Shown one piece after another: positions 46,172 to 56,036 of a stretch of 64,000 nt of DNA. Where the stretch lies: assembly GCF_029210485.1 (NCBI RefSeq), contig NZ_JARGET010000016.1, forward strand, positions 1 to 64,000. The letters are read 5' to 3'. Source of the DNA: Hoeflea sp. YIM 152468. GTDB taxonomy: Bacteria > Pseudomonadota > Alphaproteobacteria > Rhizobiales > Rhizobiaceae. The notes beneath the pieces are model-generated. The model was given only the letters and a program-made list of their open reading frames with translations. It did no database searches and had not been told where the DNA came from. Each line of letters opens with the position of its first letter. Within the stretch, counting starts at the first letter, position 1. Both the position numbers and the translations under genes were made by a program.

Positions 46172-46522
46172 ATGATCAAGCGCATCATCGCATTGGCAAT
46201 ATTCGTGCCTCTGGGCATCGCCCTCATCATGCTGTCGGTCGCCAACCGCACGGCGGTGACGCTGGCGCTCAATCCGTTCAACCCGGCAGATACGGTGCTG
46301 TCGGTGACATTGCCCTTCTTCGTGTTTTTGTTTGTTACGCTGATCATCGGCATGATCATCGGATCGCTGGCGACCTGGTTCAAGCAGGGCAAGCACCGGC
46401 AGCGGGCCCGCGCCAACGCCAATGAAGCGGTAAAGTGGCATTCCGAAGCCGATCGCCAGAAAGCCAAGGCGCAGCAGATCGCCGCTGCCCTGCCCGCACC
46501 GGACAAGCGCAGCGCCGCCTGA
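46172..46522 (+). CDS. LapA domain (DUF1049) membrane protein
   Basis: The 116-residue protein has two membrane helices (ALAIFVPLGIALIMLSV and LPFFVFLFVTLIIGMIIGSLATWF) and a short charged cytoplasmic tail, the layout of LapA/DUF1049 proteins, which in E. coli take part in regulating LPS synthesis. An AGGAG site precedes the ATG. It is downstream of ihfB, where it commonly resides. Confidence 0.88.
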   Translation: MIKRIIALAIFVPLGIALIMLSVANRTAVTLALNPFNPADTVLSVTLPFFVFLFVTLIIGMIIGSLATWFKQGKHRQRARANANEAVKWHSEADRQKAKAQQIAAALPAPDKRSAA

Positions 46523-46977
46523 GGCACACCGCCCTCGCCGCGCCTCCCTGTCGTCCCAGCTTTCATGTTTCGATCCGCGCGCAAGATTTGCGGCGCTCCC
46601 GCTGGTGTCGCCATTGCTGTCAGCACCGGTCTCGAAACGCGTATCAAGACGGCCCTCTGCCAGTCCCGGACCCGACCTCTCCACTTGTTCCAAGTGCAGC
46701 GACTTCCTTCGAACTGCCATTCCAACCCAGGAGGATGAGCGCGCCGATCGTATCCGACATACCTCGCCTGATCGGTTGGGCGGGCGGGCGGCTCGGGCGT
46801 GAAACGGCCCGCTTGCCACCGGTTTGGGGACCGCGCTGATTGCTGCACAAGCCGCACGGCACGAAAACGGCTTTGCCAAGTTCCGATCCGGTTGCTATGT
46901 CCAGACGACCATGAAACCTCGGGGGTCAGGGTTGCTTTGGCCCCGGCTTCATCCAGATCGATCAGGATTTTTCCACT
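46523..46977. other. Non-coding gap after lapA
   Basis: These 455 bases contain no gene I can support; overlapping open frames on both strands have no recognisable content. In related Rhizobiales trpF often follows the ihfB-lapA pair, but no trpF sequence is seen here. Confidence 0.4.
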
Positions 46978-48237
46978 TTGGCGGACAAACGCTCCCAACA
47001 TCCCCGACGCGGCAGCTCTGCGAAGCCAGGGGATGGCAAGCCGAAGCGCAGAAAACCGCGGGATGGCAGACCGGAGCAAGCGGGCAACACAGCGCGTGCA
47101 CAGGCTGATCCCGGGGCCAAGCCGCCGGCCAAACCGCACACCAGGTCCAGCCGCGCCAAGGCGCCGCAGGAAGCACTCAATGCCCGAAGCAAGCCCTCGC
47201 CGGACAAGCAATCCGCGCCCAGGCCGATCTACAATGCACCGGATTTCGACAGGCGCGAACCAGCCCGGCAGCAGGTGTCGCTACGGCCGCTCAACCAGCG
47301 CAGCGGCGCCCTGCCGGCACAATCGGCGCCGATCATTCTCGAAAGCGGCAACGAGGACGGCTACCGGCTGCTCGACACCGGTCTCAACGCCAGCGGCCAG
47401 GGCGAGAAGCTCGAACAATATGGCGCTCTGCGTATTGTCCGCCCGGAAGCACAGGCGTTGTGGGCGCGCGGCCTGCCAGACGGCGTCTGGGACAAGGCCG
47501 ATGCGGTGTTCACCGGCGACACCGACGAGGACGGCATCGGCCGCTGGGCGTTCCCCAATCTGCCGCTGGGCGAAACCTGGCCGATGAAACTGCTCGATGT
47601 CGATTTCCATGGCCGGCTGACCTCGTTCCGCCATGTCGGGGTGTTCCCCGAGCAGATCGCCCACTGGCGCTGGATGGCGGATCAGATCACTGCGGCCAGG
47701 CGGCCGCTGAAGGTGCTCAACCTGTTTGGCTATACCGGGGTTGCCTCGCTGGTGGCGGCCAAGGCCGGGGCTGAAGTCACCCATGTCGATGCTTCCAAGA
47801 AGGCCATCGGCTGGGCCAGGGAAAACCAGGCGCTGGCCGGGCTGAACGACCGGCCGATCCGCTGGATCTGCGAGGATGCGATGAAATTCATTGCCCGCGA
47901 GGAACGCCGCGGCAACCAGTATGACATCATCCTCACCGACCCGCCGAAATTCGGCCGGGGGCCGAATGGCGAAGTCTGGCAATTGTTCGAGCATCTGCCG
48001 CTGATGCTCGACATCTGCCGCGAGCTGCTGAGCCCGAAGCCGGTCGGACTGGTGCTGACGGCCTATTCGATCCGGGCCTCGTTCTACGCCATTCACGAAT
48101 TGATGCGCGAGACCATGCGCGGCGCCGGCGGCCGGGTGGAATCGGGCGAATTGATCCTGCGCGAGAGCGGCAAGGCGACGCCGGACGATTGCCGCGCCCT
48201 GTCAACCTCGCTGTTTGCAAGGTGGCTGCCGCAATGA
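46978..48237 (+). CDS. Class I SAM-dependent RNA methyltransferase
   Basis: The 419-residue protein has a basic, low-complexity N-terminus of about 85 residues (rich in K, R, P, G and S), then a RlmI/RlmK-like Rossmann methyltransferase: motif I LNLFGYTGVASLVAAKAG, acidic AdoMet contact VDASKKAIGWA, and DPPKFGRGP. A base-modification role on rRNA is likely from the family; the target is not known. The start is TTG at 46978 with AGGA upstream. The stop overlaps the next methyltransferase start (ATGA). Confidence 0.88.
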   Translation: MADKRSQHPRRGSSAKPGDGKPKRRKPRDGRPEQAGNTARAQADPGAKPPAKPHTRSSRAKAPQEALNARSKPSPDKQSAPRPIYNAPDFDRREPARQQVSLRPLNQRSGALPAQSAPIILESGNEDGYRLLDTGLNASGQGEKLEQYGALRIVRPEAQALWARGLPDGVWDKADAVFTGDTDEDGIGRWAFPNLPLGETWPMKLLDVDFHGRLTSFRHVGVFPEQIAHWRWMADQITAARRPLKVLNLFGYTGVASLVAAKAGAEVTHVDASKKAIGWARENQALAGLNDRPIRWICEDAMKFIAREERRGNQYDIILTDPPKFGRGPNGEVWQLFEHLPLMLDICRELLSPKPVGLVLTAYSIRASFYAIHELMRETMRGAGGRVESGELILRESGKATPDDCRALSTSLFARWLPQ

Positions 48238-49100
48238 GTGAACACAAAACCCCAACAAGCGGCACCGGGCGGGTCGGCCAGATCAAGGACATCACCAGCC
48301 TGTCCAACCCGATCATCAAGGACATCCGCGCGCTGTCGATGAAGAAGCATCGCGACGAGACCGGCACGTTTCTGGCCGAAGGCCTGAAGCTGGTGATCGA
48401 CGCGATCGAACTCGGCTGGAGCATCCGCACGCTGATCTACGCCAAGAGCCAACGCGGCAAGGCGCAGGTCGAAAAGATTGCGGCGCTGACCTTTGCCCGC
48501 GGCGGGCTGGTGCTGGAAGTGAGCGACAAGGTACTCACAGCGATTACCCGGCGCGACAACCCGCAGGCGGTGATCGCCGTGTTCGAGCAGAAGCTGATGC
48601 CACTGAGCTCGGTGAAGGTAAAGCCGGACGACACCTGGGTGGCGCTCGACCGGGTTCGCGATCCGGGCAATCTGGGCACCATCATCCGCACCTGCGACGC
48701 CGCCGGCGCCTCCGGTGTCATCCTGATCGGCGACACTGTCGATCCGTTCTCGACCGAGACCGTGCGGGCGACGATGGGGTCGATCTTCGCGGTGCCACTG
48801 GTGCGGGCCTCCGAGAGCGACTTTCTGAGCTGGTCGGCGAAAGCCGCGCCGATGCTGGTCGGCAGCCATCTCAAGGGCAGCGTCGATTACCGGACGATCC
48901 CTTACCGCAACCAGCCGGTGGTGCTGTTGATGGGCAACGAGCAGGCAGGCCTGCCCGACACGCTGGCCAAGGCCTGCCGCAAGCTGGCGCGGATTCCGCA
49001 AGCCGGCCGGGCCGATTCTCTCAATCTGGCGATTGCCACCGGGGTGATGCTGTTCGAGGCGCGGCGGCATCTCCTTGATCTGGAAGATCCCGCCCCATGA
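48234..49100 (+). CDS. TrmH/SpoU-family RNA 2'-O-methyltransferase
   Basis: The 288-residue protein has an N-terminal substrate-binding domain (SLSNPIIKDIRALSMKKHRDE, FLAEGLKLV) and the SPOUT knot motifs RVRDPGNLGTIIRT, VLLMGNEQAGLP and SLNLAIATGVMLFE, which bind AdoMet. It methylates ribose in tRNA or rRNA; the site cannot be told. Its start overlaps the upstream methyltransferase stop and its stop overlaps lspA (both ATGA), so three genes are translationally coupled. Confidence 0.92.
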   Translation: MSEHKTPTSGTGRVGQIKDITSLSNPIIKDIRALSMKKHRDETGTFLAEGLKLVIDAIELGWSIRTLIYAKSQRGKAQVEKIAALTFARGGLVLEVSDKVLTAITRRDNPQAVIAVFEQKLMPLSSVKVKPDDTWVALDRVRDPGNLGTIIRTCDAAGASGVILIGDTVDPFSTETVRATMGSIFAVPLVRASESDFLSWSAKAAPMLVGSHLKGSVDYRTIPYRNQPVVLLMGNEQAGLPDTLAKACRKLARIPQAGRADSLNLAIATGVMLFEARRHLLDLEDPAP

Positions 49101-49606
49101 GCGAGCCTGCACCCAAGGCCTCCGCGCTGAGCCGGATCGCGCCGATGCTGACACTGATCACGGTTTCGGTTGCGCTTGACCAGATCATCAAGTGGCTGGT
49201 GGAAACCCGGTTGCCGTTCCACGAGATCGTGCCGGTGATCCCAATGTTCGCCCTCTATCGGACCTGGAACGAAGGCATCGCGTTTTCGCTGCTCAAGGGA
49301 ATGCCGGATACGTGGCTGCTGGCCCTGACCGGGCTGGTGGTGGTCTTTGTGCTGTATCTGTGGCGGCGCACCCCGCCAGGACGCGGCATCGCCCATCTGG
49401 GTTATGCGCTGATCATCGGCGGCGCACTGGGCAATCTGATCGACCGCGCGGTCTACGGCCATGTGGTCGACTACATCCTGTTTCACACCGAAAGCTGGTC
49501 ATTTGCCGTCTTCAATCTCGCCGACAGCTTTATCAGCATCGGCGCCGGCCTGATTGTGCTCGACGAACTGATCGCCACCTTGCACGACCGCAAAAGACGC
49601 GATTGA
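49097..49606 (+). CDS. lspA: Lipoprotein signal peptidase
   Basis: LspA cleaves the signal peptide from diacylated prolipoproteins. The 169-residue protein has four membrane helices and the two catalytic aspartates in GNLIDRAVYGHVVDYI and FNLADSFISIG. It is the last gene of a coupled set with two RNA methyltransferases. Confidence 0.96.
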   Translation: MSEPAPKASALSRIAPMLTLITVSVALDQIIKWLVETRLPFHEIVPVIPMFALYRTWNEGIAFSLLKGMPDTWLLALTGLVVVFVLYLWRRTPPGRGIAHLGYALIIGGALGNLIDRAVYGHVVDYILFHTESWSFAVFNLADSFISIGAGLIVLDELIATLHDRKRRD

Positions 49607-49684
49607 TCACGCCGGCGGACATCTCCGCCCTTGATCTTGTTGCCGGGTCGGGTCAGTCTGAAACAACACTTTAGAGGAGCTTCC

Positions 49685-50680
49685 ATGCAAGACCGTTTCA
49701 AGGGCATTCTGCTTACCCGAGACGACAACAAGGTGATGTCGGTCAATGTGACCGAGCTCGGCCTTGACGATCTGATGGAAGGCGACGTGGTCGTCGAGGT
49801 GGAATGGACCACCATCAACTACAAGGACGGGCTGGCGATCACCGGCAAGGGGCCTGTGGTGCGGCGCTGGCCGATGGTGCCGGGCATTGACTGCGCCGGC
49901 ACGGTGGTGCGCTCGGAAAACGAGCGCTTCAATCCCGGCGACACGGTGATTCTCAACGGGTTTGGCGTTGGCGAGGTCCATACCGGTGCCTACGCCAGTT
50001 ACATTCGGCTGAAAGGCGATTGGCTGATCCCGATGCCCGAGGGCATGGATGGGCGCTCGGCGATGGCCATCGGCACCGCCGGCTACACAGCCATGCTGTC
50101 GGTGATGGCGCTGGAACGCCACGGCATCACGCCGGGCCGCGGTGCGGTCGTGGTCACCGGCGCCAATGGCGGCGTCGGCACAGTGGCGATCGCGGTGCTG
50201 GGCAAGCTCGGCTATGACGTCATCGCCTCGACAGGCCGCACCGAGGAGGCTGAGTTTCTCAAGAGCCTCGGCGCCTCCGAAGTCATCCACCGCGACGAGC
50301 TTTCCGGACCTGCCAAGCCGCTGGACAAGGAACGCTGGGCCGGCGGCATCGACGCGGTTGGCAGCCACACGCTGGCAAATGTGCTGGCGATGACGTCCTA
50401 TGGCGGCGCGGTCGCGGCCTGCGGCCTGGCGCAGGGCATGGATCTGCCGGGATCGGTGGCGCCGTTCATTCTGCGCGGCGTGTCGCTGCTGGGCATTGAT
50501 TCAGTGATGGCGCCGCTGGCGCTGAGACAGGAAGCCTGGTCGCGGCTGGTCAAGGATCTGGACCTGGCGAAGCTTGAAGCGCTGTCAACCGAAGTCGGCT
50601 TTGACGGAATCATCGACGCGGCGCATTCGATCATCGACGGCAAGATACGCGGCCGTGTGGTGGTCAATATGAAGCAATAA
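49685..50680 (+). CDS. AcuI/YhdH-type MDR family acryloyl-CoA reductase-like oxidoreductase
   Basis: The 331-residue zinc-free medium-chain dehydrogenase has the NADPH-binding VVTGANGGVGTVAIAVLGKLGYDV and the YhdH/AcuI-type WTTINYKDGLAITGKGPVVRRWP start. Characterised AcuI enzymes reduce acryloyl-CoA to propionyl-CoA, important in DMSP or 3-hydroxypropionate metabolism in marine bacteria. The ATG at 49685 follows GAGGAG. No DMSP lyase or acuJ/acuK genes are nearby. Confidence 0.88.
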   Translation: MQDRFKGILLTRDDNKVMSVNVTELGLDDLMEGDVVVEVEWTTINYKDGLAITGKGPVVRRWPMVPGIDCAGTVVRSENERFNPGDTVILNGFGVGEVHTGAYASYIRLKGDWLIPMPEGMDGRSAMAIGTAGYTAMLSVMALERHGITPGRGAVVVTGANGGVGTVAIAVLGKLGYDVIASTGRTEEAEFLKSLGASEVIHRDELSGPAKPLDKERWAGGIDAVGSHTLANVLAMTSYGGAVAACGLAQGMDLPGSVAPFILRGVSLLGIDSVMAPLALRQEAWSRLVKDLDLAKLEALSTEVGFDGIIDAAHSIIDGKIRGRVVVNMKQ

Positions 50681-50751
50681 AAGGCCTGATCGATAAAATT
50701 CGATGCTTTGGCGGAAGATTTTGCTCACTAGGTCCGTGCTAAATACACCGG

Positions 50752-53067
50752 ATGAGCACAGAACCCTTGCGACTCCAGAACGCGCTCCAGCAGGCTCTGA
50801 ACGAGCCTGTGCCGGCCCATCGAACCGCGCCACAGGTCGAACCGGCGGACCGGTATCCCACCGGTGACGCCGCGCGGCGCGACGACAGTGCAGGCAAACA
50901 TGGTTCTGCCGCGCGCCGGTTGTTCTTCGCCTCGGCGGCGATGGCGGCCACGGCCGCGTCAGTCGCCTTCAACGCGCCGGCGGCGCTGCTGGCGTCGGTC
51001 GCCGGAATCGCCATCTTTGCAGCCGTGCCGGTGCTGACGCGTTCGTTCGGATCAGCGGCGACAGAGCAGCCGGCGCCAACAAAACCCGAAATTTTCGCGC
51101 TGGCGGAGCGTGACATCGACCATGCCTGGGAAATGGGCGAGTTCTCGGGCCAGTTCGGCGCCGTGTTCGACACACTTGGCGACATGGTGGCAGCGTGCGA
51201 GCTCAATGGTCAGATCATCCATGCCAACGACACATTCAAATCGGCGACAGGGTTTGACAATCCTGTCGGCTTGACGCTGGCCATGACTGGCGTCGAGCCG
51301 GTGGAAATTGCCGGAGAGGACAAGCACGAACTGGTACTTGGGGAGGCCGGGAGCCAGACGATCTGGACCTGGCACGAGACCACGGTCCGCGATCCGGCCT
51401 CCGGCAGACTGATCCTGCAGTGCGTTGGCCGCAACATCACCGCAGCACGCCGCACCGAAGCGGAGCTGGTCGACGCGCGCGAGAAGGCCGAGGCCGCCAA
51501 TCATGCCAAATCGCGGTTTCTGGCCACCGTCAGCCACGAGATCCGCACGCCGCTCAACGGCATACTCGGCATGACCCATCTTCTCGAGCAGACCCAGACA
51601 ACACCGGAACAGGCGAGCTATCTCAAGACCTCGCGGGAATCCGGTCACGCCCTGCTGTCGCTGATCGAAGATCTGCTCGACGTCACGTCAATCGAGGCCG
51701 GACGGCTGCACTTGCGGCACGAAGAGGGGGATCTGGAGGAGCTGGTAAACGGCGTATCAGAGCTGATGGCCTCGCGCGCTCATGAAAAAGGCATCGAGAT
51801 TGCTGTCCGCATTGCGCCGGAAGCGCCGCAGCGTATCACGTCCGACATCGGCCGACTGCGGCAGGTGCTGTTCAACCTTGTCGGCAACGCCATCAAGTTC
51901 ACCGAAACCGGCGGCGTGCTGATCGAGGTAATGCGTGAAGACACGCAACTGGCCTTCATTGTCTCCGATACCGGCCCCGGCCTGAAGGACGAAGATACAA
52001 CCCGCATTTTCAAGGAATTCGAGCGCGCCAACAACGGACCGACCCGCAAGCATGGCGGCGCCGGTCTGGGCCTGTCGATCTCCGCCCGCATTGTCGAAGC
52101 GCTGGGCGGCGAGATTTCGGTCACGTCCACCGCCGGACAGGGCAGTGCCTTTGAGTTCACTGTGCCGGTCCGGGAGGTTTCGGTTCCCGAAGCCAGTGCG
52201 CCGGTGAGCGGGCCGCTCGCCGATCGCTCGGTTCTGGTGATCGCGCCTCGTGGACCTGTCGCAACCGCGCTTTTGTGGACCATCCGCGATCTTGGCGGCA
52301 TCGCCGAGACTGCTGATGACGCCGAAAGCGTCATTGCAGCCCTGACCCGGCTTTACCGGTCCGGCGCCGAGCTGAGCGATATTGTGGTCGACCGCAGGCT
52401 TGCTGACAGGGCGGAACTGCTGCTGGCCAGCGCGCCGATCGAATTGCCCGCGGATATTGCGCGCACCCTGGTGATCGCGCCGGAAGACAGCCGCGATCTC
52501 GACAGCCATGCCGGCCATGGCGCCAATGCCTGGCTTGTGCGCCCGGTGCGCCGGGCGTCACTGATCAATGTTCTGACCCGCCGCGACGACCGCGACGACC
52601 GCGACCGCCTGTGCGGAAAGCCACGCGAGATGGTGTTCGCGCGCTCATCGGAGCATCCGACGCTCGACATTCTTCTGGCCGAAGACGATCCGATCAACGC
52701 CTTGCTGGTGCGCACCATCCTGGCCCGCCAGGGACACCGGGTCTCCATTGTGACCAATGGCCGGGAACTGGTTGACCAGGCCATGCAACGTCCTGGCGGT
52801 GCGGCCAGCTTCGATCTTGTTATCACGGATCTGTCGATGCCCGAACTCGATGGCCGCAGCGCAATTCAGCAGATCCGCCAGGAAGAAGCCGCAGGCCAGT
52901 TTTCGCGCTTGCCCATCATGGTGCTGTCGGCCGACGGTCAGGCTTCCACCCGCGACGACTTGCTGGCAGACGGCGCTGATGCGCATGCGGAAAAGCCGGT
53001 CGATCCGGAATGGCTGGTTCAGCTGGCAGCGGTCACCGCCGGCAAAAAAACGCGCGCGGCAGGCTAA
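50752..53067 (+). CDS. Hybrid sensor histidine kinase/response regulator
   Basis: The 771-residue protein has two N-terminal hydrophobic segments (about 60-105), a PAS-like domain (about 140-225), a HisKA domain with the phosphoacceptor in FLATVSHEIRTPLNGIL near residue 262, an HATPase domain (VLFNLVGNAIKF, SDTGPGLK, GGAGLGLSI), a degenerate receiver-like segment (about 490-620) and a C-terminal receiver with phosphoacceptor aspartate in VITDLSMPELDG near residue 693. It should run an internal phosphorelay. No downstream regulator gene is adjacent. Confidence 0.93.
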   Translation: MSTEPLRLQNALQQALNEPVPAHRTAPQVEPADRYPTGDAARRDDSAGKHGSAARRLFFASAAMAATAASVAFNAPAALLASVAGIAIFAAVPVLTRSFGSAATEQPAPTKPEIFALAERDIDHAWEMGEFSGQFGAVFDTLGDMVAACELNGQIIHANDTFKSATGFDNPVGLTLAMTGVEPVEIAGEDKHELVLGEAGSQTIWTWHETTVRDPASGRLILQCVGRNITAARRTEAELVDAREKAEAANHAKSRFLATVSHEIRTPLNGILGMTHLLEQTQTTPEQASYLKTSRESGHALLSLIEDLLDVTSIEAGRLHLRHEEGDLEELVNGVSELMASRAHEKGIEIAVRIAPEAPQRITSDIGRLRQVLFNLVGNAIKFTETGGVLIEVMREDTQLAFIVSDTGPGLKDEDTTRIFKEFERANNGPTRKHGGAGLGLSISARIVEALGGEISVTSTAGQGSAFEFTVPVREVSVPEASAPVSGPLADRSVLVIAPRGPVATALLWTIRDLGGIAETADDAESVIAALTRLYRSGAELSDIVVDRRLADRAELLLASAPIELPADIARTLVIAPEDSRDLDSHAGHGANAWLVRPVRRASLINVLTRRDDRDDRDRLCGKPREMVFARSSEHPTLDILLAEDDPINALLVRTILARQGHRVSIVTNGRELVDQAMQRPGGAASFDLVITDLSMPELDGRSAIQQIRQEEAAGQFSRLPIMVLSADGQASTRDDLLADGADAHAEKPVDPEWLVQLAAVTAGKKTRAAG

Positions 53068-53195
53068 GCCCCACCTGGAAGGTGGAGCAAGCAACACATT
53101 AAGACCTCCAAATCACCACATCCGGGATGGCAAATGTCACCGGGATGTCGCAGAATCATGGTTGAACCGCGTCACCACAACGCGAGAGATGAACC

Positions 53196-54065
53196 ATGGA
53201 AACCCACGTGCACCGCCCCTTGCCCAAGCCCTTTCTTCCCCCGTTCGCGGGAGACCGTCCGGCGAAACCGGTACTTGGCCGCATCGGGTCGCTGGAAGTC
53301 CGGCTTGCCGCCACGCGCAACGAAGCCGAGGCAGCGCAAGCGCTGCGTTACCGGATCTTCGTCGAGGAAATGGGCGCGCGGCTGCCCCTCGAAGCCATGC
53401 AGCAAAAACGGGATTTCGACACGATTGACCGATATTGCGATCATCTTATCGTGCTTGATACCGCGATTGGCGGCGAGGTCGAACAGCAGATCGTCGGCAC
53501 CTACCGGTTGCTCAGGCAGGACATTGCGGCCCGCCATGAGGGCTTTTACTCGCAGGCCGAGTACGATGTGATGGATCTGGTCGGCCGCAATCCCGGCAAG
53601 CGTTTCCTCGAACTCGGCAGGTCCTGTGTGTTGCGCGCCTATCGCACCCGGCGCACGCTTGAAGCCCTGTGGCAAGGCACCTGGGCCTATGCGCTGGTTC
53701 ACCGCATCGATGTGATGTTCGGGTGTGCCTCGTTTCCCGGAGATCAGCCCTACGCGCATGCACTGGCGCTGTCGTTCCTTCACCAGACAGCCGCTGCGCC
53801 TGAAGACTGGCATGTACGCTCCATGGCTGGCCGGGGGCTGTCAATGGACATGATGCCGGTCGAGGCAATCAACCCGAAGGCCGCGTTGGCGGCGATGCCC
53901 CCTCTGGTCAAAGGCTATCTCAGGGTTGGGGCGCTGGTCGCGCAGGAGGCTGTCGTCGACAGCGCCTTCGGCACAACCGATGTCATGGTTATCCTGCCGG
54001 TCAACCAGATCAGCGGTCGCTACCTCAATCATTACGGTGCTGATGCCTCGCGGTTTGCGGTCTGA
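53196..54065 (+). CDS. olsB: Ornithine-acyl-ACP N-acyltransferase-like GNAT protein (OlsB-like)
   Basis: The 289-residue protein has the features of OlsB, the first enzyme of ornithine lipid synthesis: AQALRYRIFVEEMGARLP near residue 48, IVGTYRLLR, FLELGRSCVLRAYRTRRTLEALW, and VMFGCASFPG. The related olsA acyltransferase, often adjacent, is not next to it. It starts at 53196, downstream of the kinase gene with a 128-base gap that holds a short hairpin (53071-53085). Confidence 0.82.
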   Translation: METHVHRPLPKPFLPPFAGDRPAKPVLGRIGSLEVRLAATRNEAEAAQALRYRIFVEEMGARLPLEAMQQKRDFDTIDRYCDHLIVLDTAIGGEVEQQIVGTYRLLRQDIAARHEGFYSQAEYDVMDLVGRNPGKRFLELGRSCVLRAYRTRRTLEALWQGTWAYALVHRIDVMFGCASFPGDQPYAHALALSFLHQTAAAPEDWHVRSMAGRGLSMDMMPVEAINPKAALAAMPPLVKGYLRVGALVAQEAVVDSAFGTTDVMVILPVNQISGRYLNHYGADASRFAV

Positions 54066-54302
54066 ACCGCCCACGCGAAATCATGATGCGTGTTGCATCG
54101 GCTCAATGAGATACCGCGTCTCTTGCGCATCCTGATGGGTGCGTGCGGCTGTCGTGCGCAAGCCTGCGAAACAGCGGCGCGCCGCAGTCGCACGGCTTCG
54201 GCCAGCAAATTTTGATTGCCTTGAACCCCGCGCAAGGGTTAGGTCACGGCAATGAGGTGGCGGCAAACCCCGCCCCAGCCGAGTCTGGCTGCTACGCGAG
54301 GG

Positions 54303-55229
54303 ATGATGAGCTACAACATAGTGCAGTTTTTTCTGCCTTTCACCCGCTATCCCTACAGCGGCGAAAGCGTGGTTTGCCCGGCCTGCGGGCATGACGACAG
54401 CCAGCCGCTGGTCTCGCTCGACCGTCGGCTCAAGCGGCTGCCGACCGTCATGTGCGGCCATTGCGGCCTGCTCTATACAAACCCGATGCCTACCGATGCG
54501 GAGCTTACGAGCTATTATCGGGATTACTACCGGTTCGATTATCAAGCCGCCACCTCGAAGCCGAAAGAGCGGCATATCAGCAAGCGCCGCGTCGAGGCCA
54601 GCCGACGGGTCGCGCAGCTCGAAGGTCTTTTGCCGGAGGGCGCGCGCACGCTTGATTTCGGCTGCGGCTCCGGCGAATTTGTCGGCGCCATGCTCGACGC
54701 CGGTTTTGATGCACACGGATTCGAACCCGGCGACACCTATGCCACTTATGCGCGGACCCTGTATGGCGACCGGATTTCGGTGTCGGGCTGGCAGGATTTC
54801 AAGGTCGAGACGCCATTTGATCTGGTCACCAGCTTTCATGTGGTCGAGCACCTGCGCGATCCGGTGGCGGCCATACGGCAGATGACGCAATGGATAGCGC
54901 CAGGCGGGCTGATCTATATCGAGATCCCGGATCTGGGCATCGTCCATCCCAACAAGGGATTTGGCACCCTGCATTTTGCCCATCTGACCGGCTTCAACCA
55001 GCACAATCTGGTCGTCGCGGCGGCGCGCGCCGGGCTGACGCCGGAACGCACGGTCAGCCCCACAGGGGTGATCTTCAGGCGTGAACAGATGCCGGCCGAA
55101 GCCATCGAGGCAGAGGCGCTGCGCGGGCGGGCGCTTGCACAAAGGCTCTATGGCGGCGGCCGCATGGTTTCGAATTATCTACGCTACCAGCTGGGTAAAC
55201 TTACCGGCGCCAACCGCGCGAAAGACTAA
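54303..55229 (+). CDS. SAM-dependent methyltransferase with N-terminal zinc-ribbon
   Basis: The protein of about 309 residues starts at one of two adjacent ATG codons (54303 or 54306). Near its N-terminus are paired CxxC motifs (CPACGHDD and CGHCGLLYTNP) likely to bind zinc, then a class I methyltransferase with motif I DFGCGSGEFVGAMLDAG, HVVEHL, and a C-terminal extension. This layout is common among sugar and O-antigen methyltransferases. A GT25-type glycosyltransferase gene lies convergently beside it, consistent with a cell-surface glycan role, but the substrate is unknown. Confidence 0.85.
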   Translation: MMSYNIVQFFLPFTRYPYSGESVVCPACGHDDSQPLVSLDRRLKRLPTVMCGHCGLLYTNPMPTDAELTSYYRDYYRFDYQAATSKPKERHISKRRVEASRRVAQLEGLLPEGARTLDFGCGSGEFVGAMLDAGFDAHGFEPGDTYATYARTLYGDRISVSGWQDFKVETPFDLVTSFHVVEHLRDPVAAIRQMTQWIAPGGLIYIEIPDLGIVHPNKGFGTLHFAHLTGFNQHNLVVAAARAGLTPERTVSPTGVIFRREQMPAEAIEAEALRGRALAQRLYGGGRMVSNYLRYQLGKLTGANRAKD

Positions 55230-55265
55230 AGCGCGACGCCAGAGCTCCGGTGATGCCGGCCCAGC

Positions 55266-56036
55266 TCAGGATTTGCGCCGGTTGATTTTCTTCCGCAGCA
55301 ATCGCAGGCCGCGCCGGACGAAGCGGTTGGTCTCCAGATAGGCGCGATAGGGAAAAACCGTCAGATAGCGGGTGGGCGAAAGCTTTACGCGTTCGGCAGT
55401 GAACTGGATTTGTGTTTCCATGCCGGTGTTCTGGTCGATTGGCACGGGCACGACGAACACGGATCTGAGCCCCATCAGATACTCGATGTCGAAGGCAATG
55501 TCCCATGCCACCCGTATCGGCAGCAGTCGCTTGAGAAAGACTTCGGCACAGCGGCGGTTGACCACATACCCGCCAGCGCCTTTTTCGCGCGTCAGGGCAA
55601 TCGCGAGGGAACGGGTCGCATCGATCTTGCGGTAGGGCACCCGGATGCCGGAATTGACCGTGGACAGTCTCAGGATATCCCATTCATCGGCCTCGGCAAT
55701 CGCTGCGCGGACAATTGCCGCCAAATCATCGGGCAAGCGCCCGTCATCTTCGAGAATCAAAGCATGCTCGGCGGGACTTGCCAGAAACGCCCGCAAACAG
55801 GCGATGTGGCTCAGGTAACAGGCGATTTCACCATCGTGAAATCCGCGCCCATGCAGCGTCCTGTACCCCTTGGTATCGAATTCGGGAACAGATGCATCAA
55901 GGGTCAACCGGTCGACTGCGGCAATCCGTTGATAGCCGATTCCAAGACGACGCAACTGTGCGTCCATGAATTTCAACCGATCAGGCGCGCGGTCGAGGTT
56001 GATGAGATAGGTGCTGAAGCTATTTACATTTCGCAC
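55266..56036 (-). CDS. Glycosyltransferase family 25 (LPS-type)
   Basis: The 256-residue protein has the GT25 N-terminal signature TYLINLDRAPDRLKFMDAQLRRLGI, the HIACLRAFL region, and a DxD-like metal motif in ALILEDDGRLP. Members add sugars to lipooligosaccharide. The C-terminus is rich in arginine. It is convergent with the zinc-ribbon methyltransferase gene. Confidence 0.9.
   Translation of the reverse strand: MRNVNSFSTYLINLDRAPDRLKFMDAQLRRLGIGYQRIAAVDRLTLDASVPEFDTKGYRTLHGRGFHDGEIACYLSHIACLRAFLASPAEHALILEDDGRLPDDLAAIVRAAIAEADEWDILRLSTVNSGIRVPYRKIDATRSLAIALTREKGAGGYVVNRRCAEVFLKRLLPIRVAWDIAFDIEYLMGLRSVFVVPVPIDQNTGMETQIQFTAERVKLSPTRYLTVFPYRAYLETNRFVRRGLRLLRKKINRRKS

Noticed and set aside
46799-47587. 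A 262-codon + strand frame before the RNA methyltransferase
   Set aside because: It overlaps the methyltransferase in another frame and lacks recognisable domains.
53071-53085. Short CCACCT/AGGTGG hairpin after the hybrid kinase gene
   Set aside because: Only six pairs and no T-run; too weak to call a terminator.
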